Assembly: GCA_965153355.1 (NCBI GenBank)
Contig: OZ231126.1
Location: 80,972,001-81,036,000, forward strand
Direction: 5' to 3'
Origin: Flaccisagitta enflata
Taxonomy: Eukaryota > Chaetognatha > Sagittoidea > Aphragmophora
DNA length: 64,000 bases
Shown: positions 11,341 to 24,990 of the stretch, one piece after another
How positions within the stretch are numbered: position 1 is the first letter of the stretch
Layout: each line of letters begins with the position of its first letter
Position numbers and translations under genes: made by a program
Notes under the pieces: model-generated
Told to the model about the DNA's origin: nothing
What the model saw: the letters and a program-made list of their open reading frames with translations, nothing else
The model's database searches: none

Positions 11341-11611
11341 ATAGATAGAGACAGACGGGAGACTGACAGAAGGACAATCAGACTATACCAGACATACAAA
11401 AAGATGGACAAAAATCTAAAAGTACAAATAACGCTGAAAAGAGGATTCCGGCGATACTTTGTCGGCCATTTTATTCACATTGAAACGATTTGATTTGAAT
11501 CGACGATAATTCTGTCCAGCCTTAATTTGATAGTTCTCTGAAAGCCGAAATCAAAAGAAGCTTTTCTGATGGCTTTCTGAGCAACAATCAAAACAGGGCC
11601 GGAAGAGGATA

Positions 11612-11776
<165 letters not shown>

Positions 11777-11893
11777 CGAAGAAGCTCACTGATTACTATC
11801 CCTTTTTTCTGTCATTGTCTGTTACAATCAGTTTTTTTTTTTTCTCTTTTAATTTTTTCAATGATATTTTTCGAAGTTAAACTTTTTTTCCTA

Positions 11894-12048
11894 TTTTTAG
11901 TTGCGGACACGCAACAGCAAAAGAGGCTTTGTCCGTATGTTGGTCCGTTGGTCCGTCCGTCACGCTCAAGTCGAAAACGCCCCCTCTGGAGGCTGGATGC
12001 CCCTGCCCACCCGTCCGCAACGATGTTGTGACCCCGTGTCACTTGTTT
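11894..12048 (+). mobile_element. family A short element, complete
   Basis: TTTTTAGTTGCGGACACGCA at the 5' end, (TTGGTCCG)-type core, CCCCTGCCCACCC, then GTCCGCAAC, and a 3' hairpin GTGACCCCGTGTCAC followed by TTGTTT. The 9-bp pairing GTTGCGGAC/GTCCGCAAC is perfect. Confidence 0.9.
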
Positions 12049-12120
12049 CTTTGTTGTTGCTGTCGTGGATGATCCAGCGGACGTAGTTGGTTACGTTATT
12101 GTTTTGTCGTTGTGGTCGAC

Positions 12121-12124
12121 GTGG

Positions 12125-12176
<52 letters not shown>
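12121..12176. repeat. (TTG)n microsatellite
   Basis: About 55 bp of TTG preceded by imperfect GTTGT(C/G) triplets. Confidence 0.95.
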
Positions 12177-12368
12177 GAATGATTATGACGGCGTGTAATT
12201 CGCCTTTATGTTCTTTGTCGGTGTCGCTGCTTTTAAAGCTTCGTGAAATCCTGAAACCTGCGCGTCGTTGCAAATTGAACGCAGTAGGAATGATTGGCCG
12301 AGCAAGAGCAAAGCAGCATGAGCAAGCTTGCAGAATCGCGGGGTATACCATACGACTAAAAAAAAAAA

Positions 12369-12576
12369 GACGCACTTTTGAATGACTAACTTTGCCTATG
12401 TATTTAAAAAATTTTTTTAGTAAAATCTTAAATCATTTGAAACCCCTTCAAATGTACTTTGATTTGGCGCCTATCTGGTATTGCTATCTTTTTTCGTTTA
12501 GAAATGGCATTGGTTTGAATGAAATCCTTGCCTATTTCAGTTTCGCAATTCCTATGTTAAAAATGCGTTTTTAGCA
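12369..12576 (+). repeat. dispersed repeat; unoccupied homologue of the 59.6-60.4 kb locus
   Basis: GACGCACTTTTGAATGACTA at the left and TTTAGCAAATTA at the right match 59634 and about 60431. The copy at 59.6 kb is interrupted by a 598-bp element; here the site reads uninterrupted TTTTTAGTAAAATCTTAAAT. No gene. Confidence 0.75.
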
Positions 12577-13239
12577 AATTAACGTGTGAATTTCGATTGA
12601 ATTAATTGAAAGATGATTTAAAAATTTCTAATAATGTGTTTTTAAGGATTAGTTTAAAATATTTTTCATATCTATTTTATCGATTGTTAAATAGGTGCGT
12701 CTTTTTTTTTTATCCACGTGGTAGTATAGTACATATAGTAGCGGCGTTATCTTGTTTACGGCGGTGGTAAAGTGTTTAAGATAGTCAGTAATGACGAAGT
12801 CGGTCCAAAGCAAAAATGAAACGAGCGTTTTTCATCAAAACCTCATAAAAAGACGATGAATTGTATTTTTAGTCGTTCGCACGTTTTGTGTGGTAACTTA
12901 GACAACACCCTTTTACTTGTTTTTTTACTACATTTTTTTTTCAATTTCGTTTGCTTTATATTTAGTCTTTTTGTATTCTTTTTAATCTTTTTTTTTTATT
13001 CGTTACTGCGCGTAAATGAGGGTAAAAGTTTCCGACTTCCATCGATGATGATATTTACCGATGATGAGATCTGGAAGTTAGTCGACGCAGAAGGACATAA
13101 AATTAAGTGAATTCAGGTTGAACGTTGGAACAACCGCACAGCTTGGTAGACCAGTAAAAGGAGGAGAAGAAGCAGAAGAAAAAGAGAAAGAAAAAGATAT
13201 TATAATTTTTGCCTCTTCTATCAACCACAAATAAAGAGA
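12577..13239. other. unassigned sequence
   Basis: AT-rich left part, T-rich tract at about 12930-13000, and purine-rich right part grading into the GAA array. No gene recognised. Confidence 0.5.
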
Positions 13240-13333
13240 GAAGAAGAAGAAGAAGAAGAAGAAGAAGAAGAAGAAGAAGAAGAAGAAGAAGAAGAAGAAG
13301 AAGAAGAAGAAGAAGAAGAAGAAGAAGAAGAAT
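13240..13333. repeat. (GAA)n microsatellite
   Basis: Pure GAA for about 95 bp, with purine-rich flanks. Confidence 0.95.
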
Positions 13334-13821
13334 AGAACAAGAAAAGCAAGAACAAGAGCAAGAGAAGAAAAACGAAAAAAAAAACAGGCGCGACAATCGA
13401 CAGAAGGACACGCACAAACATTTGCAACCAACAGACCAACGGACCAACAAACTGCATATACAATCTTTATTTTCTGTTGAAGTTCCTGATGAGTCGCTGG
13501 ATGATTCAAGTACAAATTTTGGCGACCCAAACTCTTTTTTTACGTTTGACACTGTGTCCGGGTTCTCACAGCAAAAAAGGTGTTGTAAATCCTTCTTTGT
13601 TCTTTGATTTTGGTTTCTTTTTATCTTTTTTCCGCCATTTTTTTTTCTCTTTTCCTTCTTTTTTTTTCCCCCTCTTTTGTTTTTCGGTTTCATTTGCCTC
13701 AGGTCTCAGTCGCGGTCGTTTTCCACGTTTAATTAATCGCGTAAATTTGATGGAAAAAATAGTCAGATAAGAGAAAAAATTGTGTATATGTTGAGAAGAA
13801 AACCAAGTAAGAAAAGTGGGT

Positions 13822-13825
<4 letters not shown>
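13334..13825. other. unassigned sequence between microsatellites
   Basis: Contains T-rich runs (about 13610-13680). An open frame at 13477-13770 has no recognisable domain and is largely phenylalanine/serine-rich from the T tracts. Confidence 0.45.
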
Positions 13826-13917
<92 letters not shown>

Positions 13918-13940
13918 GAGACAGACAGAGAGAGGGAGAG
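13826..13940. repeat. (GA)n(CAGA)n microsatellite
   Basis: GA run of about 52 bp, then about ten CAGA units, then a mixed GA/CAGA tail. Confidence 0.95.
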
Positions 13941-14039
13941 AATATAAAGGGGGAGACAAGAAATGCGTGATACCAAAAGCTAAGGAGCCCAGTAAAGGTT
14001 TGTCTAGAAAGAAAGGTAAGGCGACAGTGGGAAAGCGGC

Positions 14040-14400
14040 AATGGAAGAGAAGGAAGAGGAGGAGAAGGGGAGGGAGGAGGAGGAGAAGGGGAGGTGGAAG
14101 AAGGGGAAGAAGACGAAGAGTAGGGCAAAATGGGAGTGAGCTCTGGAGGAGGGATAGTAGAATGAAAGAAGAAGAAAGGGAAGAAGAAGAAGAAGAAGAA
14201 GAAGAAGAAGAAGAAGAAGAAGAAGAAGAAGAAGAAGAAGAAGAAGAAGAAGAAGGAACAGAAGAAGAGGGAGAAGAAGAAGAAGAAGACGAGGATGAAA
14301 ACGAAAAAAAAGAAAAAAAAAAGGAAGAAGAAGAAAAAAAGGAGAAAAAGAAAAAAAAAGAAATAGGAAAAGAAAAATATCAAGAAAAAAAAAAGTGAAT
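14040..14400. repeat. purine-only tract with (GAA)n core
   Basis: Almost pure A/G for over 350 bp with a GAA core at 14165-14252. A polyglutamate-like frame across it is a by-product. Confidence 0.9.
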
Positions 14401-14539
14401 AAGTAAGAGGGCCTTTGAATGAATAGTTAAGAAAGATCGGCAAAAAAATAAAGAAATGCAAGAAATCGAAATCGTGAAAAGATATCCAAAGAAAAAAGAA
14501 AGGATGAGTAAACAGTTATCGAGAATTTCGGGAGCTACT

Positions 14540-15758
<1,219 letters not shown>

Positions 15759-15899
15759 GTTTGAGATTGAGATGCATGGAATGAATTAGATGTTGAATGA
15801 GTTAGTCACGAAAACGAATGTCGGCCAGTCGAAGCCGAGCCGAGAGACAAGCTCTCGCTTTTTACAGTCAAAATTCACACTTATGGAATCTGTCAAAAC

Positions 15900-16138
15900 G
15901 AAATAAGTTACGCGGGGTCACAATATCGTTGCGGACGGGCGGGCAGGGGCACCCAACCCCCGTCCACATCCTATGCGCCCCCCGCTACCAACACACATGA
16001 CACATACCCAAAAAAAAACATCTAAAACGTTTGTTTTTCCACTTATCGACTCGTGCGTTACAGACCCACGGACCAAAGGACATACCGATGGATGGACGGA
16101 CAAAGCCTCTTATAGAGTTGAGTTCCCGCAACTAAAAA
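15900..16138 (-). mobile_element. family A short element, complete, long form
   Basis: On the minus strand: TTTTTAGTTGCGGGAACTCA at the 5' end, CTCTATAAGAGGCTTTGTCC, core, then CCCGTCCGCAACGATATTGT and the GTGAC/GTAAC-type 3' hairpin. About 90 bp longer than the copy at 11894 because of a spacer with GGGGGTTGGGTGCCCC-like sequence. Confidence 0.85.
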
Positions 16139-16219
16139 CAAAAGAACAAAAGAAGCCATACGTATACAATTGAGCTTCGCTAAAGCGCGTGCCAATGTGC
16201 AAGTGACGGCTTTAGTCGA

Positions 16220-16227
16220 GAAAGAAA

Positions 16228-16312
<85 letters not shown>

Positions 16313-16414
16313 GAAAAAAGAAAGAAAGAAAGAAAGAAAGAGAAAGAAAGAAAGAAAGAAAGGAACTCAGGAAGATACAAAACGAAGACAGACAGACTGA
16401 CAGACTGACAGACT

Positions 16415-16465
<51 letters not shown>
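16220..16465. repeat. (AAAG)n then (CAGA)n
   Basis: About 140 bp of AAAG tetranucleotides, a short unique joint, then about 80 bp of ACAG with some CTGACAGA variants. Confidence 0.95.
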
Positions 16466-16470
<5 letters not shown>

Positions 16471-16536
16471 TACAGATAGGTCATAGGAAATAAACGGAGA
16501 TTGGAGGAAACCCCCGCGGGTCAATTTTCCCATTTG

Positions 16537-17011
16537 CAATCGGTTGACGACAATGAAGCCATTAGACCAAATGAGATACTGGAGAGACAGACAGACAGAC
16601 AGACTGACAATTGGTTGACGACAATGAAGCCATTAGACCAAATGAGATACTGGAGAGAGAGACAGACAGACAGACTGACAATTGGTTGACGACAATGAAG
16701 CCATTAGACCAAATGAGATACTGGAGAGACAGACAGACAGACAGACTGACAATTGGTTGACGACAATGAAGCCATTAGACCAAATGAGATACTGGAGAGA
16801 CAGACAGACAGACAGACTGACAATTGGTTGACGACAATGAAGCCATTAAACCAAATGAGATACTGGAGAGACAGAACGACAGACAGACTGACAATTGGTT
16901 GACGACAATGAAGCCATTAGACCAAATGAGATACCCGACAGACAGACAGACAGACAGACAGACTGACAATTGGTTGACGACAATGAAGCCATTAGACCAA
17001 ATGAGATACCG

Positions 17012-17046
<35 letters not shown>

Positions 17047-17177
17047 GGACGGACAGACTGACAATTGGTTGACGACCATGAAGCCATAAGACCAAATGAG
17101 ATACCGGACAGACAGACAGACAGACAGACTAACAATTGGTTGACGACAATGAAGCCATAAGACCAAATGAGATACCG

Positions 17178-17228
<51 letters not shown>

Positions 17229-17353
17229 TGACAATTGGTTGACGACAATGAAGCCATCAGACCAAATGAGATACCGGACAGACAGACAGACAGACAGACA
17301 GACTGACAATTGGTTGACGACAATGAAGCCATAAGACCAAATGAGATACCGGC
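16537..17353. repeat. composite minisatellite: 11 units with embedded (CAGA)n
   Basis: Eleven copies of TTGACGACAATGAAGCCATT followed by AGACCAAATGAGATAC. The first units are 71 bp apart. Later units differ mainly in the number of CAGA repeats between conserved blocks (from 4 to about 13). The joint changes from CTGGAGAGA to CCGGA partway along, and the second copy carries an extra GA. A microsatellite nested within a minisatellite. Confidence 0.9.
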
Positions 17354-17612
17354 TTTGTTCTTCCTTGAAATCCGCAGCCCCGAGCACTCAAGGATGGATT
17401 TATCAAATCGTTATTCCTCCTCATCCTCATATTTAATATCTTACCTTCTGTTTGTTCACATCTAAACTTATTTTACTACCATATAGTTCAATCTTCCTGT
17501 CCCCCCCCCCCCCACAGATCTTTCAACCAGATATCTAAGAATTTCCCTTGCTCTTAGTCTTAGAATATGTCTTGCCTTGTTCCTGATAGTGAAAGAGACT
17601 GTCTTTCTGCCA
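17354..17612. other. unassigned sequence
   Basis: No gene. A run of about 13 C at 17503-17516. Confidence 0.5.
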
Positions 17613-17830
17613 TTTTTAGTTGCGGACATGCAACACCATGAGAGGCTTTGTTGGTCCATCCATCAGTCCATCGGTCCATCAGTGCGTACGTCACACTCAA
17701 GTTGAAAATAAGAAAAAACCGTATTTATGATACTGCTGTTACTGTGTGAGTGTGGGTGCCTGAGTGCGTGTATGTGGTATACCCCTACCTACCCATCCGC
17801 AACAATATTGTTACCCTGCGTCACTTGTTA
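17613..17830 (+). mobile_element. family A short element, complete, long form
   Basis: TTTTTAGTTGCGGACATGCA at the 5' end, TCCATCCATCAGTCCATCGG core, CCCTACCTACCCATCCGCAA C, then GTTACCCTGCGTCACTTGTT. Immediately followed by the TA-flanked element at 17831. Confidence 0.85.
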
Positions 17831-18415
17831 CTATCTAGGAAAAAAGTTTAGCAGCACTTTAGGTTGATGGTATGTTTCCCCCTTCATAGGCTCAAGACAC
17901 ATGTCCCTGATTGTTTTTGGTTATTTTTGTATTTATACTAACTAGAACAGGAGAGAAAAACAATCTTCAATCCTATTTTGGGACCGCGAGCTTAATTTGT
18001 TTATTGCAACTACAGGAGGTGGTTGTGGTAAAAGTAGTAGATTTTGATCATTTTCGCTGCAAAATTGAGCTACTTTTTTTTACAAATCTGACAAAAAATC
18101 CATGAGTTCATAAAACTAGAGCTCAAGAGCTAACCAGAGGTGCAATCTGCATGTTTCTATCATTTTTTGGTAAAATTAGAGAGTATTTCAAAGATATAAG
18201 GGTAAAAGAAAAAAAGAAATCGCCATTTTTGAAAGTCCATGATCAACTTCAAACTGATGCCATTTTTAAATGGTTTGAAGCACAGAGACGAGATTGCACT
18301 CAGATTCTAGATTTTTCGAAGAAGATTAAAATGCTCATAAATTTTGTCTATTTATCTTAATGAGAAGTTAAGATATATCTTTTTAAAGCTGCTGCTAAAC
18401 TTATTTCCTAGATAG
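17831..18415. mobile_element. mariner-like non-autonomous element with TA target sites
   Basis: CTATCTAGGAAAAAAGTTTA (17831) and its near complement TAAACTTATTTCCTAGATAG (ending 18415), flanked by TA on both sides; inverted repeats of about 28 bp. The interior has the GAGCTCAAGAGCTAACCAG block also seen at 1200. No transposase. Confidence 0.75.
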
Positions 18416-18424
18416 TACAATGCA

Positions 18425-18548
18425 CGTCAATCAGAGGCTTAGTCCAATGGTTGGTTGGTTGGTTGGTTGGTCAGTTGGTTGGTTGGTAACGCATTTGTTT
18501 GATGATCCGTATGGCCCAGGGAGTGGTCTACTCGGCCTTGTTTGACAA
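18425..18548 (+). mobile_element. family C short element, degenerate
   Basis: AGAGGCTTAGTCC, a (GGTT)n core, GGTAACGCATTTGTTTGATG, and the 3' end CTACTCGGCCTTGTTT. The 5' hairpin is damaged. Confidence 0.65.
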
Positions 18549-18665
18549 CGAGCATATGAAAACCTGCAGGATTCAAAATGGCAGTACATCTCAATCTGAA
18601 GGAAAACATCCCAACGGAATGTAGACCAGTTTTTCCAATTTTTCGACTTGCCGCATAATTGACTT

Positions 18666-18688
18666 TCTGTCTGTCTGTCTGTCTGTCG

Positions 18689-18762
<74 letters not shown>

Positions 18763-18815
18763 GTTACTGTGTCAGAGTGACGTTGAAGAGGAGTCATCAA
18801 TGTGCAGCCATGATT

Positions 18816-18866
<51 letters not shown>

Positions 18867-18900
18867 TTTTTTTGTTTTTTTGTTTTTTTTTTTTTTTGCC
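18666..18900. repeat. (TCTG)n and poly-T tracts
   Basis: About 95 bp of TCTG (18666-18762) and a T run with G interruptions at 18817-18897. Confidence 0.95.
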
Positions 18901-19020
18901 TCTCAGATACACGAAATTGGCAAAAATGAGTCGTTGGCATTTTCCAGGTTTCTGTTTTTCATTTCCAGAGAAAATGACATGATTTTACATTTGAATTTTC
19001 ATCTGTTTCTCTCTGTGTCC

Positions 19021-19161
<141 letters not shown>

Positions 19162-19366
19162 GATGGAAGTACGGCATAAATAATTAAATCAATTTTTTTT
19201 CTTCAATTTTCCTAAATCTTTTTTCTATCTTTTTTTTCTACTCATGATTGATGTAAAATTTGATGGATGAACGAAGGTACAACCGGATTTGCCAATCGGC
19301 GTAACCTTGTAATGTGATATGGCTTTACCACCTTCTCTTTCTCCTCCTCCTCCTCATCATGATTGT

Positions 19367-19376
19367 TTCGTCGTCG

Positions 19377-19441
<65 letters not shown>
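19367..19441. repeat. (CGT)n trinucleotide repeat
   Basis: About 75 bp of CGT with a CAT variant near each end (19381 and 19441). A CpG-containing trinucleotide array, rare among the arrays here. Confidence 0.95.
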
Positions 19442-19442
<1 letters not shown>

Positions 19443-19605
19443 TTTGTGCGTTTCCCTCCCACCCAAAAAATTCCATTAGAATATATGTAACGCTTCCAAA
19501 TTTGGAAAGAGAAAAGTGCAGGAAAGAATAAAAAAAGGTGATCTTTTCCTTTTTCGGTTTTGCGTAAAAAAGATTTTCCCGCTCTTTCTTTGTTGCCTTT
19601 TTTTC

Positions 19606-19751
19606 TTCGTCTTCTTCTCCGTCTTCTTCTTCTTCTTCTTCGTCTTTCTTTTCTTCTTCTTCTTCTTCTCCTTCTTCTTCTTCTTCTTCTTCTTCTTCTT
19701 CTTCTTCTTCTTCTTCTTCTTCTTCTTCTTCTTCTTCTTCTTCTTCTTCTT
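19606..19751. repeat. (CTT)n tract
   Basis: CTT array, imperfect on the left and pure from about 19673. Confidence 0.95.
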
Positions 19752-19965
19752 GCAATTACTTTTTCTTTCTCTTTATTTTTCTCGTTCATTCCATTTTGGT
19801 TCCCCCAATCGAAAGTTTACCTCCAAACTTCACAGGTTCCTGAAGAGAGAAACATTTGAAATTCAACAATGAGTGAGTGATAGCAGCAAAGAAAACATCT
19901 CAACTCTTTTTTTTGTTTGTTCGAGCCGCTATTTCATTCTCTCTTTCTCTCTACTACTACCACTT

Positions 19966-20204
<239 letters not shown>

Positions 20205-20276
20205 CGTATCACTCCCACTTTCTCCTATTACTCGAATTTGAATGAATCTCATCCTAAAAGAGTAAAATAGATAAGA

Positions 20277-20415
20277 ACAAGGCCGGATACACGGCAATCC
20301 AGTCGCGGACGGTTGGGCAGGAGCAGTAATGCGAAAACCGCTCGGAATTCAAAAATGTGACGGACCTACCGACCGACCGACACGGCAAGGTGTAGAGTCG
20401 CGTGTCCACGACTAA
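20277..20415 (-). mobile_element. A/B-type short element, complete
   Basis: Minus strand: TTAGTCGTGGACACGCGACT, CTACACCTTGCCGTG, CGGT core, CATTTTTGAATTCCGAGCGG, GTCCGCGACTGGATTGCCGT, CCGGCCTTGTT. Near-identical to 21085-21254 in the non-core parts. Confidence 0.85.
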
Positions 20416-20495
20416 CAAGGCCAGGTTCCCGGCCAGAAAGTAGTCCCTTGCGGGTGGGCAGGGGCAGTTATGATGGTAGGCAGGTAGGCAAAATT
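20416..20495 (-). mobile_element. short-element 3' fragment
   Basis: AACAAGGCCAGGTTCCCGGC and GGGTGGGCAGGGGCAG match the 3' half of family B on the minus strand. It abuts the element at 20277 head to tail; the 5' half is absent. Confidence 0.6.
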
Positions 20496-20519
20496 TTCTA
20501 GACTACAAAGGGGAGATAT

Positions 20520-21055
20520 AGGACAAAAAGAGAAAAGGGGAAAAAGAAAAGGAACCAGAAGTTGAAAATGAAAAAGAAGAAGAAGAGAGGAAGAAGAAAA
20601 AGAAAACGAAGAACAAAAAAAAAGAGGAAGAAAAAGATAAGAAAAAAAGGAAAAGAAGCGGAAAAAAGAAGAAAAACAAAAAAGAAGAAGAAGAAGAAGA
20701 AGAAGAAGAAGAAGAGAAGAAGAAAGAAGAAGAAGAAGAAAGAAGAAGAAGAAAAGAAAGAAAGAAAAAGAAAAGAAAAAGAAAAAGAAAAGAAAGAAAA
20801 GAAAAGAAATGAAAATGAAGAAATGAAAATGAAAATGAAAATGAAAATGAAAATGAAAATGAAAAAAGAAAAAAGAAAATGAAAATGAAAATGAAAATGA
20901 AAATGAAAATGAAAATGAAAATGAAAATGAAAATGAAAATGAAAATGAAAATGAAAAAGAAAAAGAAAAAGGAGAAGAAGAAGAAGAAGAAGAAGAAGAA
21001 GAAGAAGAAAAAGAAGAAAAGGATGATGATAAAAGAGAAGTAGAAGAAGCGAAAA
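20520..21055. repeat. purine-rich tract with (GAAAAT)n hexamer array
   Basis: Mostly A/G. A GAAAAT hexamer array spans about 20814-20955 with one GAAAAAAG interruption. (GAA)n at 20681-20745 and 20973-21010. Confidence 0.9.
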
Positions 21056-21084
21056 ATCTTACTGATTTGATACTCAATATCACG

Positions 21085-21254
21085 GTACACGGATACACGG
21101 ATAGACGGATACACGGTAATCCAGTCGCGGACGGTTGGGCAGGAGCAGTAATGCGAAAACCGCTCGGAATTCAAAAATGTGACGGACGGACGGACGGACC
21201 TACCGACCTACCGACCGTCACGGCAAGGTGTAGAGTCGCGTGTCCGCGACTAAA
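21085..21254 (-). mobile_element. A/B-type short element, complete
   Basis: Minus strand TAGTCGCGGACACGCGACTC at the 5' end; 3' part GTCCGCGACTGGATTACCGT. The stem GTCGCGGAC/GTCCGCGAC is a perfect 9 bp, intermediate between families A and B. The far end is duplicated (ACGGATACACGG repeats). Confidence 0.85.
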
Positions 21255-21705
21255 ATTGATGAAAATGTTGAATATCTTTCGTTTTTCGGCTTTTCAAACT
21301 TAAAAGATATTGAAAAAACTCGGATTGAGTTCACTTATATCTCATTAACTAGGATTGAATTGTTCTCGAGGAAATAATTTTGGCGAATGATTGAATTATC
21401 GGGCAGAGGTAAAATGCTATGTGGCAAAATGATAGACTTCTTCTTCTTCTTCTTTCTTTTTTTTTTTTTTTTTTGTTATTCATTTTCTATTTCTTCATCT
21501 TCTTCTTTCTCGCTTGCTGACCAATCCATATGAATGACACTGCTGTGTAAGAAAACGGCCCCCTAGTATCAATTTTTATTTTCATGAGTATGAAAAAAAA
21601 ACTGTTTTATCATTATTACCTAAATGAATAAACATCAATCACTTACCAAATTTGGTTTTGCATTTGTTCATCATTCTTCATTCATTCTTTATAATTTTTT
21701 CTTTA
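21255..21705. other. unassigned sequence
   Basis: Contains a T run at 21459-21474. No gene recognised. Confidence 0.5.
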
Positions 21706-21708
21706 ACT

Positions 21709-21772
<64 letters not shown>

Positions 21773-21776
21773 TTTT
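21706..21776. repeat. (TTTC)n microsatellite
   Basis: About 65 bp of TTTC. Confidence 0.95.
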
Positions 21777-21828
21777 TCTCTCTTGCTTGCTCACCAGTCT
21801 GCTATCTTTTTTTTTCCTTTTCGGGCAG

Positions 21829-22196
21829 CGGTCCCAAAGGGCCGAAGTCTTTAAGACACAGGGGTGAATTTCCAGACATCCGTATGTTCATCCCCCCCCC
21901 CTAAGCTTCTCAAGCCTTAAATTCTCATTGAATAACATGGGAAATTGACAAAATACAAACTTCCCATTGAATAACATGAAAAATTCACAAAAAAGAGAAA
22001 AATTGCATGATTCCCATTGAATAACAAAGAAAATACATGAAAATTGAGAAAAATGTAAAATTCCTATTGAATAACATGGAAAGTTGCTACCAAGGTCACA
22101 AATATGCCCTCTCAGGACGTCTGGAAATTCACCCCTGCTCTCACTCCAATTCTTCAGCTAATCACTCCAAGCAGGGCATCGGGTACCGCTGACCAT
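21829..22196 (+). mobile_element. type D element: inverted-repeat-flanked minisatellite
   Basis: Starts GGGCAGCGGTCCCAAAGGGC (GGTCCC/GGGCC hairpin). The core is bounded by inverted copies of CAGGGGTGAATTTCCAGAC (21859) and GTCTGGAAATTCACCCCTG (22120). The core holds five degenerate copies of a unit with TTCCCATTGAATAACATG. The 3' end AGCAGGGCATCGGGTACCGC TGACC matches the copy at 39184. No protein. Confidence 0.7.
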
Positions 22197-22219
22197 GTGC
22201 GATCCTTGGATGAGTTGTT

Positions 22220-22362
<143 letters not shown>

Positions 22363-22840
22363 ATTTTTTCTCCATTGATTGTTTCTTCTTACAGTCGCTG
22401 TGAAGTTGTGAAGAGAAACGCCCCCTTTGGCCCAGAGCGAGAGAGCCCAATCGTATATGAATGTAAAAGACCGTTTGTTTAAGGCGAAAATGATTTCTTT
22501 TCTTCTTGTCTTCATCGTCTTCTTCTTTCTATATAACACGATTTGTGAAAGAGAGACTCATCTTCCTGAAAATTGTACATTTTTAGGGCAAAGATATATT
22601 ATACCGGACCTGAGCGACAGAACGGTAGACAGGTAGCGGGAAAGTGGGGCGGAGAAACAGAGGGTGCGTCTCTAGTCACAGACAACAGCTTTTTTAAAGG
22701 GCCACTTGGTTGCTCGCTCAAACCGTCCACTCGCACCGCTCACTCTACTTACTTGCTCTACAGCACTTATCTTTGCTACACTATATGTTTAAGCTGAAAA
22801 TGTGTTTGACGGTAAAAGTCTTATTTATTGTTAACAGTGG
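22363..22840. other. unassigned sequence
   Basis: No gene recognised. Confidence 0.5.
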
Positions 22841-22882
22841 AAACACGCCCAGAGAGAGAGAACTTCCATTGTGGGCGTGTTT
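22841..22882. repeat. 11-bp inverted repeat
   Basis: AAACACGCCCA and TGGGCGTGTTT enclose a 20-bp GA-rich loop. Confidence 0.8.
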
Positions 22883-22969
22883 CTAGTGACGACTAAAAAC
22901 GCGTTTGTTCATGTGAAACGCGATAACAGTGTGAGCACATATTCAAGAATTTCAACTGTCCCACGAGGG

Positions 22970-23100
22970 AGTGAGCAAAGTGAGAGCGAGCCCGTGAACG
23001 GAGCGAGCGAGCGAAGCAAGCGTAGCAAAGTGGAGCGCTGCGGAGCGAATGAGCGGAGTGAGTGGTGCGAGCGAACGAATGTAGCGAGCGAGCGAGTGGC
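22970..23100. repeat. degenerate GAGC/GAGT repeat
   Basis: Irregular runs of GAGCGAGCGAGCGAAG and GAGTGAGTGG type. The open frames on both strands reflect the tetranucleotide pattern. Confidence 0.75.
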
Positions 23101-23219
23101 AGGTTCAAAACGCGATCGTCTTTGACTACAAACACCCCCTGAGACTGAGAGAGAACTGAGGTGTGATGGAGAAGAATTCGGTGCGAAGGGCGTGCGTGAG
23201 GATCACAACCGAGTACATA

Positions 23220-23657
<438 letters not shown>

Positions 23658-24362
23658 ATTTGAGATATGATCTGAACATGATTTTTTTTGTAGGTTTTAA
23701 AAGGATATATGACGAAGACAACATTTGTGTTTCAAAGAAGATCAAAATAGAAAAAACGTATTAATGAAAATGCAAAAATAAGTGAATAAAGATGATTGAG
23801 ATGGCTCAGATATAGTATTTAAAAGAAAAATTTGCATTGATTCAGCAAAAGGACCAAGTTTAGCCAATGTTACCAAAAAAAAAATACTTTAAAAATTTGT
23901 ACTCATTTTATTTTTGTCACTGACAGGGGGCTGGTTGAAATTCTAAATTTGCATAGGAAATGAAAAAATGAAAAAAGAAAGAACATAGTTCTCCTCCCAA
24001 ATCGATTACAGAGAGAACTATGTTTTTCAAAATGCAAAATTTCCCTGCATTCGGCTTTCTTAGAATTTCAACCTCAGAAAATGAAAAAAAGTGTAAGCAG
24101 AAAATCACTAAAAATCATCATTTTCTTGCTTGTTCTCATGTGAATCGCATGGTTCAAATTGCATTTTAAGTCAGATTATGATAAAAATGTATGCACCAAG
24201 TATCCTTAGACACAATTTGTCCACTAAAAGCATTCCAGCTTCATTATTGTCCTGATAATGATGCAAAAAGTATTGTGAAACACTTCATTTTCCTTCATAA
24301 ATTTTCCGTCATATCCTTTTAAAACCTACAAAAAAAAATCATGTTCAGATCATATCTCAAAT
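23658..24362. mobile_element. TIR element of about 705 bp
   Basis: ATTTGAGATATGATCTGAAC at 23658 continues through ATGATTTTTTTTGTAGG and TTTTAAAAGGATAT, and is inverted up to 24362, giving inverted repeats of about 50 bp. The interior carries the hairpin unit at 23934-24072 and matches 10349-10955 in inverse orientation. No target duplication is obvious and no transposase is present. Confidence 0.75.
23934..24072. repeat. hairpin MITE-like unit
   Basis: GTTGAAATTCTAA at 23934, inverted as TTAGAATTTCAAC at 24060-24072. Inner stem ACATAGTTCTC/GAGAACTATGT. Confidence 0.8.
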
Positions 24363-24559
24363 GAGTTAGTGGTTAAATTGATTTCACTGAGTGAATATAG
24401 ATTGATTTTGCGAGGGAGAAACTCTGATTGAAAGATAGAATGAGGGAATAATTCAAAGACCCTTCAAGGATGTCTTTTTTTTATATACATTTTGGTCGCG
24501 TGGAGGCGCGTTTATAATCTGTATCCTAAACGGTCGCTCAGTTGGTTGGTCCGTCTATT

Positions 24560-24980
24560 CTTCTGCTCTTTTTCTTCTTCATCTATTTATATTTTTTTAT
24601 TACATCTTCCCCTTGTTATTGTTCCTCTTTCTCTTCATCTATACCTTTCTTTTCCTTCTTTTTCTTTTTTCATTTCTTTCTCTTCTTCTTTTTCTTTTTC
24701 TTTTACATATTCCCCTTCTTCTTGTTCCCCTTTCTCTTTCTCTAAGTATACCTTTCTTTTCCTTCTTTTTCTTTTTCTTTTTTTTTTTTCTTCTCCTTCT
24801 TCTTCTTCTTCTTCTTCTTCTCCTTCCTCTTCTTCTTTTTCTTCTTCTTCTTCTTCTTCTTCTTCTTCTTCTTCTTCTTCTTCTTCTTCTTCTTCTTCTT
24901 CTTCTTCTTCTTCTTCTTCTTCTTCTTCTTCTTCTTCTTCTTCTTTTTCTTTTTCTTTTTCATCTTCTTTCCTTGTTTCC
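24560..24980. repeat. pyrimidine-rich tract with (CTT)n core
   Basis: Almost pure C/T; pure CTT at about 24839-24943. Any frames are serine, leucine or glutamate homopolymers. Confidence 0.9.
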
Positions 24981-24990
24981 GCGCCGCCCC

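Noticed and set aside
22871-23125. Protein from the GAGCGAGC block
   Set aside because: Degenerate tetranucleotide repeat open on both strands.
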